NCBI RefSeq assembly: GCF_000737695.1
Contig: NZ_JPRM01000018.1
Span: 30,685 to 94,684, forward strand
Direction of reading: 5' to 3'
Length of the DNA stretch: 64,000 nucleotides
Origin: Flavobacterium hydatis
GTDB lineage: Bacteria; Bacteroidota; Bacteroidia; Flavobacteriales; Flavobacteriaceae
Positions within the stretch are counted from its first letter, which is position 1. The number at the start of each line of letters is the position of its first letter. Position numbers and translations under genes: made by a program. Under the pieces are notes generated by a model. It made no database searches. It worked only from the letters and a program-made list of their open reading frames with translations, and was not told where the DNA came from. Below are positions 17,191-26,590 of this stretch, piece by piece.

Positions 17191-18305
17191 GAATCATCAA
17201 ATTTTTGCTCATAAAAGAGTTCAAACAGATATTTCGTAATCGTGCTATTTTAGCTGTTATTATGGTAATGCCCGTTATGCAACTTATTATTTTGCCACTT
17301 GCCGCTAATTATGAAATTAAAAATATTAATCTGGCAGTTGTCGATAATGATCGTTCGGACTATTCCAGAGATTTAATTAATCATGTAGTTGCTTCGGGAT
17401 ATTTTAAATTAAGAAGCTATAATGATTCCTATAAACAGGCTTTTACACAAATAGAAGATGACAATGCCGATTTAATTCTGGAAATTCCTCGTGGATTTGA
17501 GCAGGATTTAATACGCGAGAATAAACAACAGCTTTTTATTGGCGTAAATGCCATAAACGGAACAAAAGCGGGTTTAGGAGCTGGATATATTAATGATATT
17601 ATAAGAGAATATAATAACGGAATACGAAAAAAGTTGAATGTTCCTGGAAGTTTTAATGCCATTCCTGTAATAGAAATTACATCATCAAACTGGTACAATG
17701 TGCATTTAAATTACAGACTATTTATGGTTCCCGGAATCTTAGCTATTCTTGTTACGCTTGTAGGAGGTTTTCTTTCGGCATTAAATATCGTAAAAGAAAA
17801 AGAAGCTGGAACTATTGAGCAAATCAATGTTTCTCCTGTCAAAAAATATCATTTTATTTTAGGAAAATTAATTCCGTTCTGGATTTTGGGTAATGTAGTT
17901 TTTACGCTGGGATTATTGGTAGGTTGGATTTTTTACGGAATTGTTCCTTTAGGAAATATAGCTGTTTTGTATGCTTTTGTATCGGTTTATCTTTTGGCCA
18001 TTTTAGGTTTTGGTTTATTAATTTCGACTATATGCGAAACCCAGCAACAAGCTATGTTAATCATGTTCTTTTTTGTAATGATATTTGTTTTAATGGGAGG
18101 ATTATTTACACCAATAGATAGTATGCCAGATTGGGCAAAAACAGCTTCGAAGTTTAACCCGATAAGTTATTTTATCGATGTAATGCGAATGGTTATTATA
18201 AAAGGAAGCGGGTTTAGAGATATCCAGAAACACATTTTAATTATAATCGGGTTTGCCGTTGTACTAAACACTGCAGCTATTTTTAATTATAGAAAAACTT
18301 CTTAA
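17187..18305 (+). CDS. ABC-2 type exporter permease (YbhR-like)
   Basis: This second permease of the pair (372 aa) has the same design as its neighbour: an N-terminal TM helix at about 21-40, an external domain, and five TM helices from about residue 180. It carries the conserved VKEKEAGTIEQINVSPV segment. The start ATG lies within the ATGA overlap with the upstream gene. The two permeases form the heterodimeric membrane part of the exporter. In E. coli the related pump is linked to sodium or proton exchange and to drug resistance, and the substrate here is unknown. A terminator hairpin follows the stop codon. Confidence 0.87.
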   Translation: MRIIKFLLIKEFKQIFRNRAILAVIMVMPVMQLIILPLAANYEIKNINLAVVDNDRSDYSRDLINHVVASGYFKLRSYNDSYKQAFTQIEDDNADLILEIPRGFEQDLIRENKQQLFIGVNAINGTKAGLGAGYINDIIREYNNGIRKKLNVPGSFNAIPVIEITSSNWYNVHLNYRLFMVPGILAILVTLVGGFLSALNIVKEKEAGTIEQINVSPVKKYHFILGKLIPFWILGNVVFTLGLLVGWIFYGIVPLGNIAVLYAFVSVYLLAILGFGLLISTICETQQQAMLIMFFFVMIFVLMGGLFTPIDSMPDWAKTASKFNPISYFIDVMRMVIIKGSGFRDIQKHILIIIGFAVVLNTAAIFNYRKTS

Positions 18306-18313
18306 AGCAAAAA

Positions 18314-18350
18314 AAATCTATTACAAAGTCTTAAACTTTATAATAGATTT
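18314..18350. terminator. Terminator between converging exporter and lipid kinase genes
   Basis: AAATCTATTA (18314-18323) pairs with TAATAGATTT (18341-18350), and AAAG with CTTT inside, with one C/A mismatch. An A tract precedes and TTATT follows the stem, so it may serve both converging genes. It lies 9 bases after the permease stop codon. Confidence 0.65.
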
Positions 18351-18393
18351 TATTGAGATAATATAAGCTATTTTAGTGTTTATACTTAATTTT

Positions 18394-19275
18394 CTAGTCA
18401 GTAATAACAGTAAGCCCGTTTTTAATGATAGATACTTTAATACTATTGGTTTTAATAGTATAAGATTCACCATCTATTTGCGCATCCAGAGATGTTGCCG
18501 TAGGAACCTCTATAGTTAAGTCTTGTATTAATGTATGTTGGGCTTTTTTAAATTTTTCGACAGTATTACGTAATACATGATATCCAAGTGTCATTTTTTC
18601 TAGAAATGATAATTGCGGAACCACAATCATATCCAACCAGCCGTCATTAAGACTTGCCTTTGGCGTTAAGCTCATATTATAACCCATCTCGTTAGAGTTT
18701 GAAATAAATAGTAAAAACGGGTTGGCAATTATCTCTTTATTATCAAAAGATAGTTTTGTTTCCTGTGTTTTAAATTCAAAACTAGACGATAATGCCGCTT
18801 TTACATAAGCAATAAGCGTACGTTTTCCTGATTGCTCATATTTTTTTATAATCATCGAATCTATTCCGATTCCTGTATTACTAAAGAAATAATGCTCATT
18901 TATTTTACCTACATCTATAGTCGAAACGGTTCCTTTGCGAATGATTTCGATTGCTTTTTCAAATTTTCTTGGAATATTTAAGTTAGATGCCAAGCCATTT
19001 CCTGAACCAACAGGTATAATTCCTAATTTTATAGTAGTACCAATAAGGCAAGAAGCAACTTCGTTTATAGTACCATCACCACCACAAGCCACAATATAGT
19101 TTGGATTATTGGCTACAGCCGCTTTCGTTAGTTCGATAGCATGTTTCTTGCGGTTTGTATAATCAATTTCGATTTTAAATTCAGAAGCAGGGAAAGAATT
19201 TCTTAAAAAAGCTTCTGTAATATTGTGTTTACCATTGCCTGAAATTGGGTTAACTATAAAGTGGATATATGTCAT
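18394..19275 (-). CDS. Diacylglycerol kinase family lipid kinase (YegS/BmrU-like)
   Basis: The enzyme transfers phosphate from ATP to a lipid such as diacylglycerol at the inner membrane face. Residues 8-14 (VNPISGNG) and 65-69 (GGDGT, in CGGDGTINEV) form the nucleotide-binding part. GSGNGLA at 90-96 is the second conserved loop of the DAGK catalytic family, and the C-terminal half is a beta-sandwich. The length of 293 aa is normal. It is the last gene of a minus-strand series behind the TonB receptor (85-base gap). Whether it belongs to the same transcript is uncertain. Confidence 0.88.
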   Translation of the reverse strand: MTYIHFIVNPISGNGKHNITEAFLRNSFPASEFKIEIDYTNRKKHAIELTKAAVANNPNYIVACGGDGTINEVASCLIGTTIKLGIIPVGSGNGLASNLNIPRKFEKAIEIIRKGTVSTIDVGKINEHYFFSNTGIGIDSMIIKKYEQSGKRTLIAYVKAALSSSFEFKTQETKLSFDNKEIIANPFLLFISNSNEMGYNMSLTPKASLNDGWLDMIVVPQLSFLEKMTLGYHVLRNTVEKFKKAQHTLIQDLTIEVPTATSLDAQIDGESYTIKTNSIKVSIIKNGLTVITD

Positions 19276-19360
19276 TATTTATTTTAATTTTTTTGTAAAA
19301 AAACAGTCTGCAATCTAGCATTTTTATATAAAATGGTAAATCAAATTTTGAATTATAATT

Positions 19361-21775
19361 TTAAAATTTATAGCTGTAACCAAATCGTACTACTTGTGTT
19401 TCGTAGTAGTCCCTGCTGTTATAACTAAAACCATCACCTTGAATCTCTTTTTTGATTACAAGCGTATTTAAGATATCTGTTGCATTAAGAAAAACTTCGC
19501 CTTTTCCTTTTTGAACCGTCTTTTTAACTCCTAAATCTATAGAGAAACGAGAATTTATCTTTCCTTGCGGAATGATATCAGGGGCCAAATATACGGCAGA
19601 TAATTGACCACTCATGGTTTTATTTAACTGAAAAGTATTATTCCACTTTACATTTCCAGAAATAATCTGTTGTCTTTTGCCAAAATAGGTCGTTGGTACA
19701 GGATATAAATTGGTTACAGTAAATGCTTCAATATCGTTTTGATAAGCGTTTCCGTTTAAGTTAAAAGTATACCAAGAGTTAACTTCTTTAGAATATACTA
19801 CTTCAATTCCTGTTGATGAACTTCTGCCTGCATTCTGGAAAACATTATAAATAAGGTTACTATCTGGCACAGTGGTGGCAATACGGCTAATAGTACCGTT
19901 TACAAAACGATGATAAAGTGATGTAAACAAGTAACCTTTATTAATGGTTGCTTTATATCCTAGCTCAAAAGCACTTGTAAATTGTGGTTTTAGCGCAGGA
20001 TTCCCCACTTTTATAATTTCGGCATCGTCGTATTTAGGAAAAATTCTAATATCTACTTCACTTGGTCTGTCGACTCTACGATTATAAAAAGCGGTTAATT
20101 TATTCTTGTCATTTATTTTATAACCAAATCGTAGGCTAGGGAAGGGTTGTGTATAATCGTATCCATCGCTTTTGTAAGTAGGATGATTGGGGTTTACGTC
20201 ATATTGTAACTTAACGTATTCTACACGAAGACCAACTTCGGCTTCAATTTTATTATTCTCGAATATATAGTTTCCGTACAATGCAGGAATAATTTCTTTG
20301 TACGTTGCCCAGCCACCAGCATCTGGATCTAGTGGAGAATTTACACCAGGATAAAATTGCATATTGGTAGGGATTTCTCTGTTTCGGAATTTTAGTCCAG
20401 TTTCAAAACGACCATATTTTAATGGCTGAATATAATCAACATTAATATCGATTACTTTTTCATCAGATAAGAGTTTAAAAGAATCTTTTCCTGTAAAGGT
20501 GGGCATAATATTATCAAAGAAATATTTCTCGTCTTCTCTATGATAAGTATAATTTATTCCTGCGTTTAATTTATGACCAGCTTCTTTAAACTTATGTTGG
20601 TAAGATGCCGATACCATTGCGGTTGTTTTTAACTCATCTTCTAGAAATTGCCATAGGCGTAAACGTTGCGAATAGTCTTGGTTAAAAAAAGGTTCATCGC
20701 CATTATCGATAATCTTTTCGCTCCCAAACATACCCGATATAGCAAATGTATTTTGCTCATTATAGTTCCAGTCCAATCCTATTTTAATAGTGGTAAAATG
20801 AGTATCACGATTTCTTTTTGTTTGCTGGTTTATAACTGTACCATCATCATAAGTTCGGGTTACAAACTCATTTTTATTAAGTGTTTCGGTATATAAATAA
20901 TCAGCTTGCAAATAAGCGTTTATTTTGTTCTTTCGATAGTTTAGCGATAGCGAAGGATTAATCTTTGGCGTAACCTGGTATTGAGGCCTTATGGTTGGCA
21001 AATTGGCTTTGCGTTCCCATAAAGAACCATATCCAGATGCAATACCTACTTTACCATTAAAACCTTCTTGTTTATTTTTTTTGTAAATGATATTAATGAT
21101 TCCTCCATTACCATTTGCATCAAATTTAGCCGAAGGATTATTTATAATCTCTATTTTTTCGATTGCCGATGCAGGAATGTTATCCAATCCCGATTGATTA
21201 CCAAAACCAGTTAATGCCGTTTGCTTCCCATCTATAAGAACCATTACTTTGTCATTACCTCTCAATTGTACTTTTCCGTCTTGTACTGTAACACCGGGAA
21301 GACTTTGCATAGATTGCAAAACCGAACCACCACTTTGGGTAATATTATCGGCTACCGAGAATACTTTTTTATCCATCTTAGCTGATACTTCATCCGTTTT
21401 AGATGTGGCAATAATCACCTCATTAAGCGTGTTTATATCTTCTTCGAGTTCAATATTTGGCACAACCAAAAATTCCGATAACGAGCCTACAAATAAAGAT
21501 TGTGTTTTGGTTTTATATCCTATAAAAGTAATTTCTAGTGTATAATTGCCAGAGGAAACATTCGAAAACGTAAAACGACCTTCGTCATTACTAACTGTTC
21601 CTGCAACGAACGCCTGATTTTTGGATGATTTTAAAACAATATTTACATAAGGAATAGATGTTTTTAAACCCTTATCCTTGATTATTCCAGATATGGTGAC
21701 CGTCTTGGTCTGTGCAGTTGCCTTTGAAACTATAAGCATAGCCAAAGTAAGTAACATAATTATTCTTGCTTTCAT
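19361..21775 (-). CDS. TonB-dependent outer membrane receptor with carboxypeptidase-like N-terminal domain
   Basis: The 804-aa protein starts with a signal peptide (MKARIIMLLTLAML to ATAQ). A CarboxypepD_reg-like domain follows at about 25-110 (TISGIIKDKGLKTSIPYVNI), then a plug at about 130-230 (LRGNDKVMVLIDGKQTAL, IEKIEIINNPSAKFDANGNG cut here to its key IEIINNPSAKFD), then an outer membrane beta-barrel ending in YSYKF. This is the OMP_b-brl_3 type of Bacteroidota receptor. The substrate cannot be read from sequence. It lies downstream of a PepSY protein and a two-component system, which suggests metal or envelope-stress control. A 7-bp-stem hairpin lies 24-42 bases before its start. Confidence 0.88.
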   Translation of the reverse strand: MKARIIMLLTLAMLIVSKATAQTKTVTISGIIKDKGLKTSIPYVNIVLKSSKNQAFVAGTVSNDEGRFTFSNVSSGNYTLEITFIGYKTKTQSLFVGSLSEFLVVPNIELEEDINTLNEVIIATSKTDEVSAKMDKKVFSVADNITQSGGSVLQSMQSLPGVTVQDGKVQLRGNDKVMVLIDGKQTALTGFGNQSGLDNIPASAIEKIEIINNPSAKFDANGNGGIINIIYKKNKQEGFNGKVGIASGYGSLWERKANLPTIRPQYQVTPKINPSLSLNYRKNKINAYLQADYLYTETLNKNEFVTRTYDDGTVINQQTKRNRDTHFTTIKIGLDWNYNEQNTFAISGMFGSEKIIDNGDEPFFNQDYSQRLRLWQFLEDELKTTAMVSASYQHKFKEAGHKLNAGINYTYHREDEKYFFDNIMPTFTGKDSFKLLSDEKVIDINVDYIQPLKYGRFETGLKFRNREIPTNMQFYPGVNSPLDPDAGGWATYKEIIPALYGNYIFENNKIEAEVGLRVEYVKLQYDVNPNHPTYKSDGYDYTQPFPSLRFGYKINDKNKLTAFYNRRVDRPSEVDIRIFPKYDDAEIIKVGNPALKPQFTSAFELGYKATINKGYLFTSLYHRFVNGTISRIATTVPDSNLIYNVFQNAGRSSSTGIEVVYSKEVNSWYTFNLNGNAYQNDIEAFTVTNLYPVPTTYFGKRQQIISGNVKWNNTFQLNKTMSGQLSAVYLAPDIIPQGKINSRFSIDLGVKKTVQKGKGEVFLNATDILNTLVIKKEIQGDGFSYNSRDYYETQVVRFGYSYKF

Positions 21776-21798
21776 ATTATATTTTGTTCAGTGATTTG

Positions 21799-21817
21799 TT
21801 GCCTAAAAAATAGGCAA
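21799..21817 (-). promoter_or_regulatory. Short hairpin or palindrome in front of the TonB receptor gene
   Basis: TTGCCTA and TAGGCAA (7-bp perfect arms, AAAAA loop) lie 24-42 bases before the receptor start. This could be a binding site or a leader hairpin. There is no second copy nearby to support it. Confidence 0.35.
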
Positions 21818-21950
21818 ATGGATTCCTTTGCTAGTTATAGGCGATTACACTATATAGCATTTGTAAATTCTTTTTAAAATGTGTTTCAGCTAAAAAAATG
21901 TATCTGTATTTTGGGATTTTGATACAATCTTTATATGAAAGGTGTAGGGT

Positions 21951-22379
21951 TTATTCGTCGATTTCTTTTACAAAATTTCCTTTATGATCAAAGATTATAT
22001 CCTTTTTATAAATTTCGACTTCAAAATATACTTTTCCGTTAGGTTCAGTGATTTTGGAGAAGTCTCTAATTTTTTTACGACGGTAATTAACCTTAACGTA
22101 TGGTAAAATGCTATCAGGTAATTCGTCTTCAGAGATTTGAGTTTCGGTTTGAAGTAAATTTCCAGAACTATCTATTAAGGCTGATTGTTCCTTATTATCG
22201 ATAATAAATGAAACTTCGTAATTTTCCTTTTCTTTTTCCCATTTCAGATTTTTTGCATCTGGGAATTTAATTATAGCAGTCGATTTTACAATTCCAGGAA
22301 CATCTTTTATGTCTAAATCCTGTGCTATTGCAAAAGCCGAAATTAGTAGTGCAAATAGCGTTAGTACTGAGGTTTTCAT
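21951..22379 (-). CDS. PepSY-like periplasmic protein
   Basis: A signal peptide (MKTSVLTLFALLISAFAIAQ) is followed by a mature part of about 120 residues with two PepSY-like halves. One is KSTAIIKFPDAKNLKWEKEK followed by YEVSFIIDNKEQSALIDSSG. The other is DSILPYVKVNYRRKKI followed by YFEVEIYKKDIIFDHKG. This matches the PepSY-like family of Bacteroidota (DUF2874-like). It lies between a histidine kinase gene (71-base gap) and a TonB receptor gene. PepSY proteins beside QseBC-like systems are often linked to iron or other metal signals, which is inference here. Confidence 0.82.
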   Translation of the reverse strand: MKTSVLTLFALLISAFAIAQDLDIKDVPGIVKSTAIIKFPDAKNLKWEKEKENYEVSFIIDNKEQSALIDSSGNLLQTETQISEDELPDSILPYVKVNYRRKKIRDFSKITEPNGKVYFEVEIYKKDIIFDHKGNFVKEIDE

Positions 22380-22450
22380 ATTTTTTTGTTTTTAGATTGA
22401 TGAATATCTAGGGCAAAATTAGTCGTGGAATCTGTAGGAAGTTTGAATTT

Positions 22451-23713
22451 TTAGAATTTAACGGTAAAACTGTGTAAATTATTTTCGAATGCATAATCTA
22501 TTTTCCAACGGCTTATCTCGGTAATTTTTTTTATAATTGCCATTCCTAGTCCGTTACCTTGCGAAGAAGGATTAGATTTAGAAAAGCGATTGAATAATTT
22601 ATCTACAACCAATGGGGTTTCCTGACCTGTATTTAAAAACGTTATAGAATCGCCAGTAATTATAATACTGATTTCACCATTTTTTATATTGTGTCTAATT
22701 GCGTTAAGAAACAAATTATTAATAAGTACTTCAGTTAGCGATGGATTTCCTTCAATTTTTAGTTTTTCGGTATATTCGATAACAATGTTGAGGTTTTTGG
22801 CTTTAGCTTGTTCTGTAAAAAAATCAAGATGTTTTTTTAAATACTCATTTATAACGATGGGTTGTTTGTCGAGATAATTTCCGTTTTCAATTTTAGATAA
22901 TAACAAAAGATTTTTATTTAGACGATTAAGTCTGGAAACATCTTTGTTTAGAGAACTTAAAACCCTTGATTGTTCTTCGGTTACGTCAAGCTGAAAAAGA
23001 GTGTCAATTTTTGTCTGAAAAAGAGCCAAAGGTGTTTGTAACTCATGTGCAGCATTCTCTACAAATTCTCTCTGGTTGTTATAAATATCGATGTTTTTTT
23101 CGATAAGACGATTAAGACTTTTATTAAGACGGTTAAATTCCTCTACGTCGGTATCCATAAAATGAGGCGTCTTATTTTTATCTATTTCAAATCCCTGAAT
23201 TTGGTCTAATGTATCATAAAATGGTTTCCAAAGCTTTCTTGACGAAATTTTAGTGATAATTAATATGCCTAGAAGTAAAATGATAATTACTACCAAAAAT
23301 AACATGGCGATACTTACAATTAAATCTTCTTTTTCTATTAGGTTAATTCTGCCTACATAAGTATACGGTTTGCCTTTTATTAATATTGGAGTATTTAATT
23401 CTCTATAAGGTTCGTTTTCGTCTTCGAGTTCATCAAAGTACACTTTTTCAAAAATAGTGTCTTTAGGAACGATATGATTAGAGAAAATCTGTACGTTTCG
23501 GTTGTATTTATTCCATAAAGCGATGTCTTTAGCATCAAATTTAGGCAATTCGTTTTTTAAGAATTCATCTCTGTGTAAAACCAGAGTTTCGTCGGTTTCT
23601 TCGATATACAATCGCTCTGTAATGTAGTAAAAAACAGGAACAGATATTAACAGCACAAAAACTGAAAATATCAAAAAAGTGGTCGTTGTTTTATTTAAAA
23701 GTTTCTTATTCAT
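22451..23713 (-). CDS. Sensor histidine kinase
   Basis: Two TM helices (about 11-31 and 132-154) frame a periplasmic sensor of about 100 residues that is acidic near residues 93-105 (FDELEDENEPYREL). The dimerisation domain carries the phospho-acceptor His223 in ENAAHELQTPLA. The ATPase domain shows the N-box (INNLFLNAIRHN) and the NGLGMAIIKKI glycine loop. The 420-aa length is typical. It overlaps the response regulator gene by 8 bases, so both are translated together. The acidic sensor patch is reminiscent of metal-sensing kinases, which is only suggestive. Confidence 0.9.
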   Translation of the reverse strand: MNKKLLNKTTTTFLIFSVFVLLISVPVFYYITERLYIEETDETLVLHRDEFLKNELPKFDAKDIALWNKYNRNVQIFSNHIVPKDTIFEKVYFDELEDENEPYRELNTPILIKGKPYTYVGRINLIEKEDLIVSIAMLFLVVIIILLLGILIITKISSRKLWKPFYDTLDQIQGFEIDKNKTPHFMDTDVEEFNRLNKSLNRLIEKNIDIYNNQREFVENAAHELQTPLALFQTKIDTLFQLDVTEEQSRVLSSLNKDVSRLNRLNKNLLLLSKIENGNYLDKQPIVINEYLKKHLDFFTEQAKAKNLNIVIEYTEKLKIEGNPSLTEVLINNLFLNAIRHNIKNGEISIIITGDSITFLNTGQETPLVVDKLFNRFSKSNPSSQGNGLGMAIIKKITEISRWKIDYAFENNLHSFTVKF

Positions 23714-24383
23714 TGTCCCATTTATATCCTAAACCATACACCGTTTTTATATAATCGCCACTTCCTGCGTTGTTTAGTTTCTTTTTTAAGTTTTTTATAT
23801 GAGCATAAACAAAATCATGATTATCAAGCATATCTGCCATATCTCCCGAAAGATGTTCAGCAATAGCACCTTTAGATAATACCTTGGTTTCATTACCAAT
23901 TAAAAACAGTAACAAGTCAATTTCTTTTTTTGTAATGTCTAGTTTAGTATTGTTTACAGTGACAGTTTTAGAGAGAATATCAATAACAATTTCATTAAAG
24001 ATAACATTATTGTTTCCCTTAAAGTTTTTACGTCTAATAAGTGCCTGAATTCGAACTAGTAATTCTGATAAATGAAATGGTTTTGTCAAATAATCATCCG
24101 CTCCAAGGTTAAAACCTTCAATTCGTGTATCCAATGTTTCTTTGGCAGAAATAATGATAACACCTTCGGTTTTATTTCTTTTTTTTAACTCTTTTAAAAT
24201 GTCAAATCCATCGCCATCAGGAAGCATCAAGTCTAATAATACACAATCGTAATCATAAGAATTGATTTTATCAAGAGCATCTTTATAAGTTCCAGAGGAT
24301 TCACAATGAATACCATTGGGCTTAAAGTAGCTTTTAATACTAGCTGCTATTTCTAATTCGTCTTCTATTATCAAAATTTTCAT
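23706..24383 (-). CDS. OmpR/PhoB-family response regulator
   Basis: The receiver domain (1-115) has the acidic pocket Glu7-Asp8, the phosphorylation site Asp51 (LLDLMLPDGDG) and Lys101 (YLTKPF). The winged-helix output domain (about 130-225) ends with AHIKNLKKKLNNAG and TVYGLGYKWD, the usual DNA-binding and wing signature. It is the first gene of the minus-strand series regulator-kinase-PepSY-TonB receptor. The pair probably controls the two downstream envelope genes. Confidence 0.9.
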   Translation of the reverse strand: MKILIIEDELEIAASIKSYFKPNGIHCESSGTYKDALDKINSYDYDCVLLDLMLPDGDGFDILKELKKRNKTEGVIIISAKETLDTRIEGFNLGADDYLTKPFHLSELLVRIQALIRRKNFKGNNNVIFNEIVIDILSKTVTVNNTKLDITKKEIDLLLFLIGNETKVLSKGAIAEHLSGDMADMLDNHDFVYAHIKNLKKKLNNAGSGDYIKTVYGLGYKWDNE

Positions 24384-24748
24384 ACCGCAATTTACTAATT
24401 CAATTTTGAATGAAATCTGAATTTATGAATATGCTTGATTTTTAATAATGAAAACAACTCTGAATTTTAAGAAAATATCGAGTTGGATTTTATTAATTAT
24501 TTAGAATATATAAAGTATTTATGAGATATAAATCTATTAAAGTTTTAGTTTCAATAAATTCATTTAATATAATTAATTTAGTATTGCATTAAAAGTTTAA
24601 GTAATTACTGATAAAAGGTAGTCTGATAGCTTTTTGTGCTAAAAAATATATCTTTAATTTATTTAAAACAAACATAGATTAGAATCCAGAAAAATATATT
24701 TTTAGCTAAATAATAATCTATGTTTATTTGTATAAAATGTATTGTTAT
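24384..24748. other. AT-rich intergenic gap with a terminator-like inverted repeat
   Basis: This 365-base gap lies between the response regulator start and the stop of the secreted protein gene at 24749. Apart from the inverted repeat at 24670-24725 it is very AT-rich and shows no open frame of interest. The regulator promoter must lie in its left part, but no clear minus-7 box was found. Confidence 0.6.
24670..24725 (-). terminator. Inverted repeat, probable terminator of the 24749-25303 gene
   Basis: AAACATAGATTA (24670-24681) is the exact complement of TAATCTATGTTT (24714-24725). On the minus strand the second arm is followed by GTTTTAAATAAATT. It starts 23 bases after the stop codon. The loop is long (32 bases) but contains its own AT hairpin. 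Confidence 0.5.
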
Positions 24749-25303
24749 TTAATATTCTTTTACATCGGCTATTAAAAAAGATTTGCCTGATTGAATCACT
24801 TTTATATCTCTTTTATAACTTGTTTTAAAAGTAAGATCTTTAATTATGGTCTCAAATACATAGCCTTTATCTTTGGATATATATAATAATTTGCAGCTAG
24901 ATACTTTTATTTTTCCATAATCCTGTGTTGGTATAAGAAAACCATTCATACCGACATATTTAGTATCGAATTTATTTTTCCATTTTTTCTTAAATGACTC
25001 TTCTGTTAGCCCATTATCATACTCGATATTTATGGCATCACTTTTATACTGAGCATAAGTTTTGGTTGTCATATCACTCATTTCATAAGTATCTTTATTA
25101 AAATTAGTTTCAATGGTTTTTATCAACCAATTTTTAGCATTTTCCTGATTTTGATTTTCTGTTTTTTGCTTATTAGCCGCATTATTTATTGTGGCATTTG
25201 ATGGAGATATTAAGCCTTTATTAGACTGTGCATTCCCATTTTGAATTATTGCTAATGTTGATGCTAAGATGAAAGAAAATTTTAGCGCATTAAATTTGTG
25301 CAT
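24749..25303 (-). CDS. Secreted protein of unknown function, 184 aa
   Basis: Residues 1-26 (MHKFNALKFSF to QNGNAQS) form a signal peptide. A linker rich in Asn and Gln follows (NAANKQKTENQNQENAKNW). The rest is a globular part with Lys-rich strands and helices (ESFKKKWKNKFDTKYVG, TFKTSYKRDIKVIQSGKSFLIADVKEY). No family was recognised. The end pattern FLIADV resembles small proteins of the NTF2 or DUF3828-like fold, which is weak evidence. It stands alone on the minus strand, with a terminator-like repeat after it. Confidence 0.7.
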   Translation of the reverse strand: MHKFNALKFSFILASTLAIIQNGNAQSNKGLISPSNATINNAANKQKTENQNQENAKNWLIKTIETNFNKDTYEMSDMTTKTYAQYKSDAINIEYDNGLTEESFKKKWKNKFDTKYVGMNGFLIPTQDYGKIKVSSCKLLYISKDKGYVFETIIKDLTFKTSYKRDIKVIQSGKSFLIADVKEY

Positions 25304-25730
25304 TATGTAGTTGTTTTTAGATTGTTGTAACGGTTTTATTAAAAAAAGTATTCTTTTTATTATTTATTTTTCTGTAATGTTCTGCAATAGATTCCAAAAA
25401 ATTCTGAAAGTTAAATTCTCTTCATCTACTGCAAATATTGACTTGAGCGGATTAATATCGAGTCAAAAAAACTAAGTTATAAATTAATAAGACTTTTTGG
25501 GATAAAACAAGAATTATATTTCTGTTTAATTAATCAGAAAGAAATAATTATTTAAAGCGAATGTTTTTAGTTGTTATTTTTAAATTTGATACGAACTACG
25601 TTCCATTTTTAAAAATGAAACATACTTATTTGAGAAAAATAGGCTAAATGAAAAAGTAAGATTAATTTTAGATTTACAATTTTAATTGTCCCCAACGGAT
25701 TTACATTTAATAATCAAAAAATCAAAAATT
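25304..25730. other. Intergenic region between divergent secreted protein and OmpW-like genes
   Basis: About 427 bases contain both divergent promoters. A weak 6-bp inverted repeat (TTGACT, AGTCAA near 25440-25466) and a near-consensus minus-7 box (TAGATTTA near 25669) were seen. Nothing else stands out. Confidence 0.5.
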
Positions 25731-26348
25731 ATGAAACATTTCAGTCTATTGTTTGTTGTCTTTTTAGTATCAATGGGGGTGAAAGCCCAGGATGCAAACT
25801 CTCTTTCTCTTAACTTATACGGAGGATATACTTTCTCTGATAAGGTATCGTATTATAATACCTCCGGAGATGTAGGAGATGGATTTGAATATGGAGCTGG
25901 TTTGGAGTATTTTGTTACAAAGAACGCTTCTATCGAATTAAAATATTTAAGACAAGAGGTTGATTTACCTATATATTATTTAGGAAATCAAATTAATGCT
26001 GGTGATGATAAAAGTTCTTTTAACTTTATTATTGGTGAAGGAACTTATTATTTCGACACTGGTTCTTCTAATGTTTCCCCTTATTTAGGAGGAGGTCTTG
26101 GAGTTGGTATCGTTAACATACCGCGAAATGGTAGTGATACTAATTTTGCATGGGATATTAAAGCTGGTGTAAAACTAAGAACAAGTTCATTGTTATCAGT
26201 AAACCTAAATGCCTACTTACAATCTATGAGTGCTGCCGTAGGAAATAGTTATTATTGGACGTATTATTTTGGACCAGTAGGTGTAACTGATTATGTAGCT
26301 ACTTATCAGTTCGGGTTAGGAGCTGTATTTAGCTTTAACTTCAAATAA
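25731..26348 (+). CDS. Outer membrane beta-barrel protein, 205 aa
   Basis: The ATG at 25731 was chosen because it begins the signal peptide (MKHFSLLFVVFLVSMGVKAQ). The longer frame from a TTG at 25686 adds 15 polar residues in front of it. The mature part alternates strands typical of an eight-stranded barrel: LSLNLYGGYTFSD, YGAGLEYFVTKNASIELKYL, SPYLGGGLGVGIV, and a final YQFGLGAVFSFNF. It resembles the OmpW or OmpA-barrel class. The role is not known. It stands alone and is followed by a strong terminator. Confidence 0.83.
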   Translation: MKHFSLLFVVFLVSMGVKAQDANSLSLNLYGGYTFSDKVSYYNTSGDVGDGFEYGAGLEYFVTKNASIELKYLRQEVDLPIYYLGNQINAGDDKSSFNFIIGEGTYYFDTGSSNVSPYLGGGLGVGIVNIPRNGSDTNFAWDIKAGVKLRTSSLLSVNLNAYLQSMSAAVGNSYYWTYYFGPVGVTDYVATYQFGLGAVFSFNFK

Positions 26349-26374
26349 GGAACTTTACTTTTATAAGATAAGTC

Positions 26375-26403
26375 AAAAGCATCCATGATTGGATGCTTTT
26401 TTT
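26375..26403 (+). terminator. Intrinsic terminator after the beta-barrel gene
   Basis: AAAAGCATCC and GGATGCTTTT form a perfect 10-bp stem with a 6-base loop (ATGATT), followed by further T residues. It lies 26 bases after the stop codon. Confidence 0.88.
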
Positions 26404-26421
26404 GTTTATAGATTAGACTTA

Positions 26422-26500
26422 ACCGCAAAGTGAGCAAAGATTTACGCTAAGCTCGCAAAGTTTCTCAGTACCTTAGAACCTTAGTTTCTTAGAACCTTAT
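26422..26500. repeat. Dispersed repeat with families B and L
   Basis: AACCGCAAAG and GCTCGCAAAG start the family B motif, which also occurs at 41160, 46350, 46473, 50655, 52931, 53028 and 63107. It is followed by the CTTAGAACCTTAG motif of family L, also present near 33935 and 46770. It lies between a terminator and the promoter of the DUF6377 gene. Confidence 0.65.
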
Positions 26501-26550
26501 AAAGAATGAGCCTTATAAAGAAAGAACCTTTAAATTTAATTACACTTTAC

Positions 26551-26558
26551 TATCTTTG
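26551..26558 (+). promoter_or_regulatory. Minus-7 box of the DUF6377 gene
   Basis: TATCTTTG is a perfect match to the Bacteroidetes consensus TAnnTTTG, 32 bases before the TTG start codon at 26591. No convincing minus-33 element is visible. Confidence 0.55.
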
Positions 26559-26590
26559 GCTATCATAATTATTTATATCTAAAAACGGTT

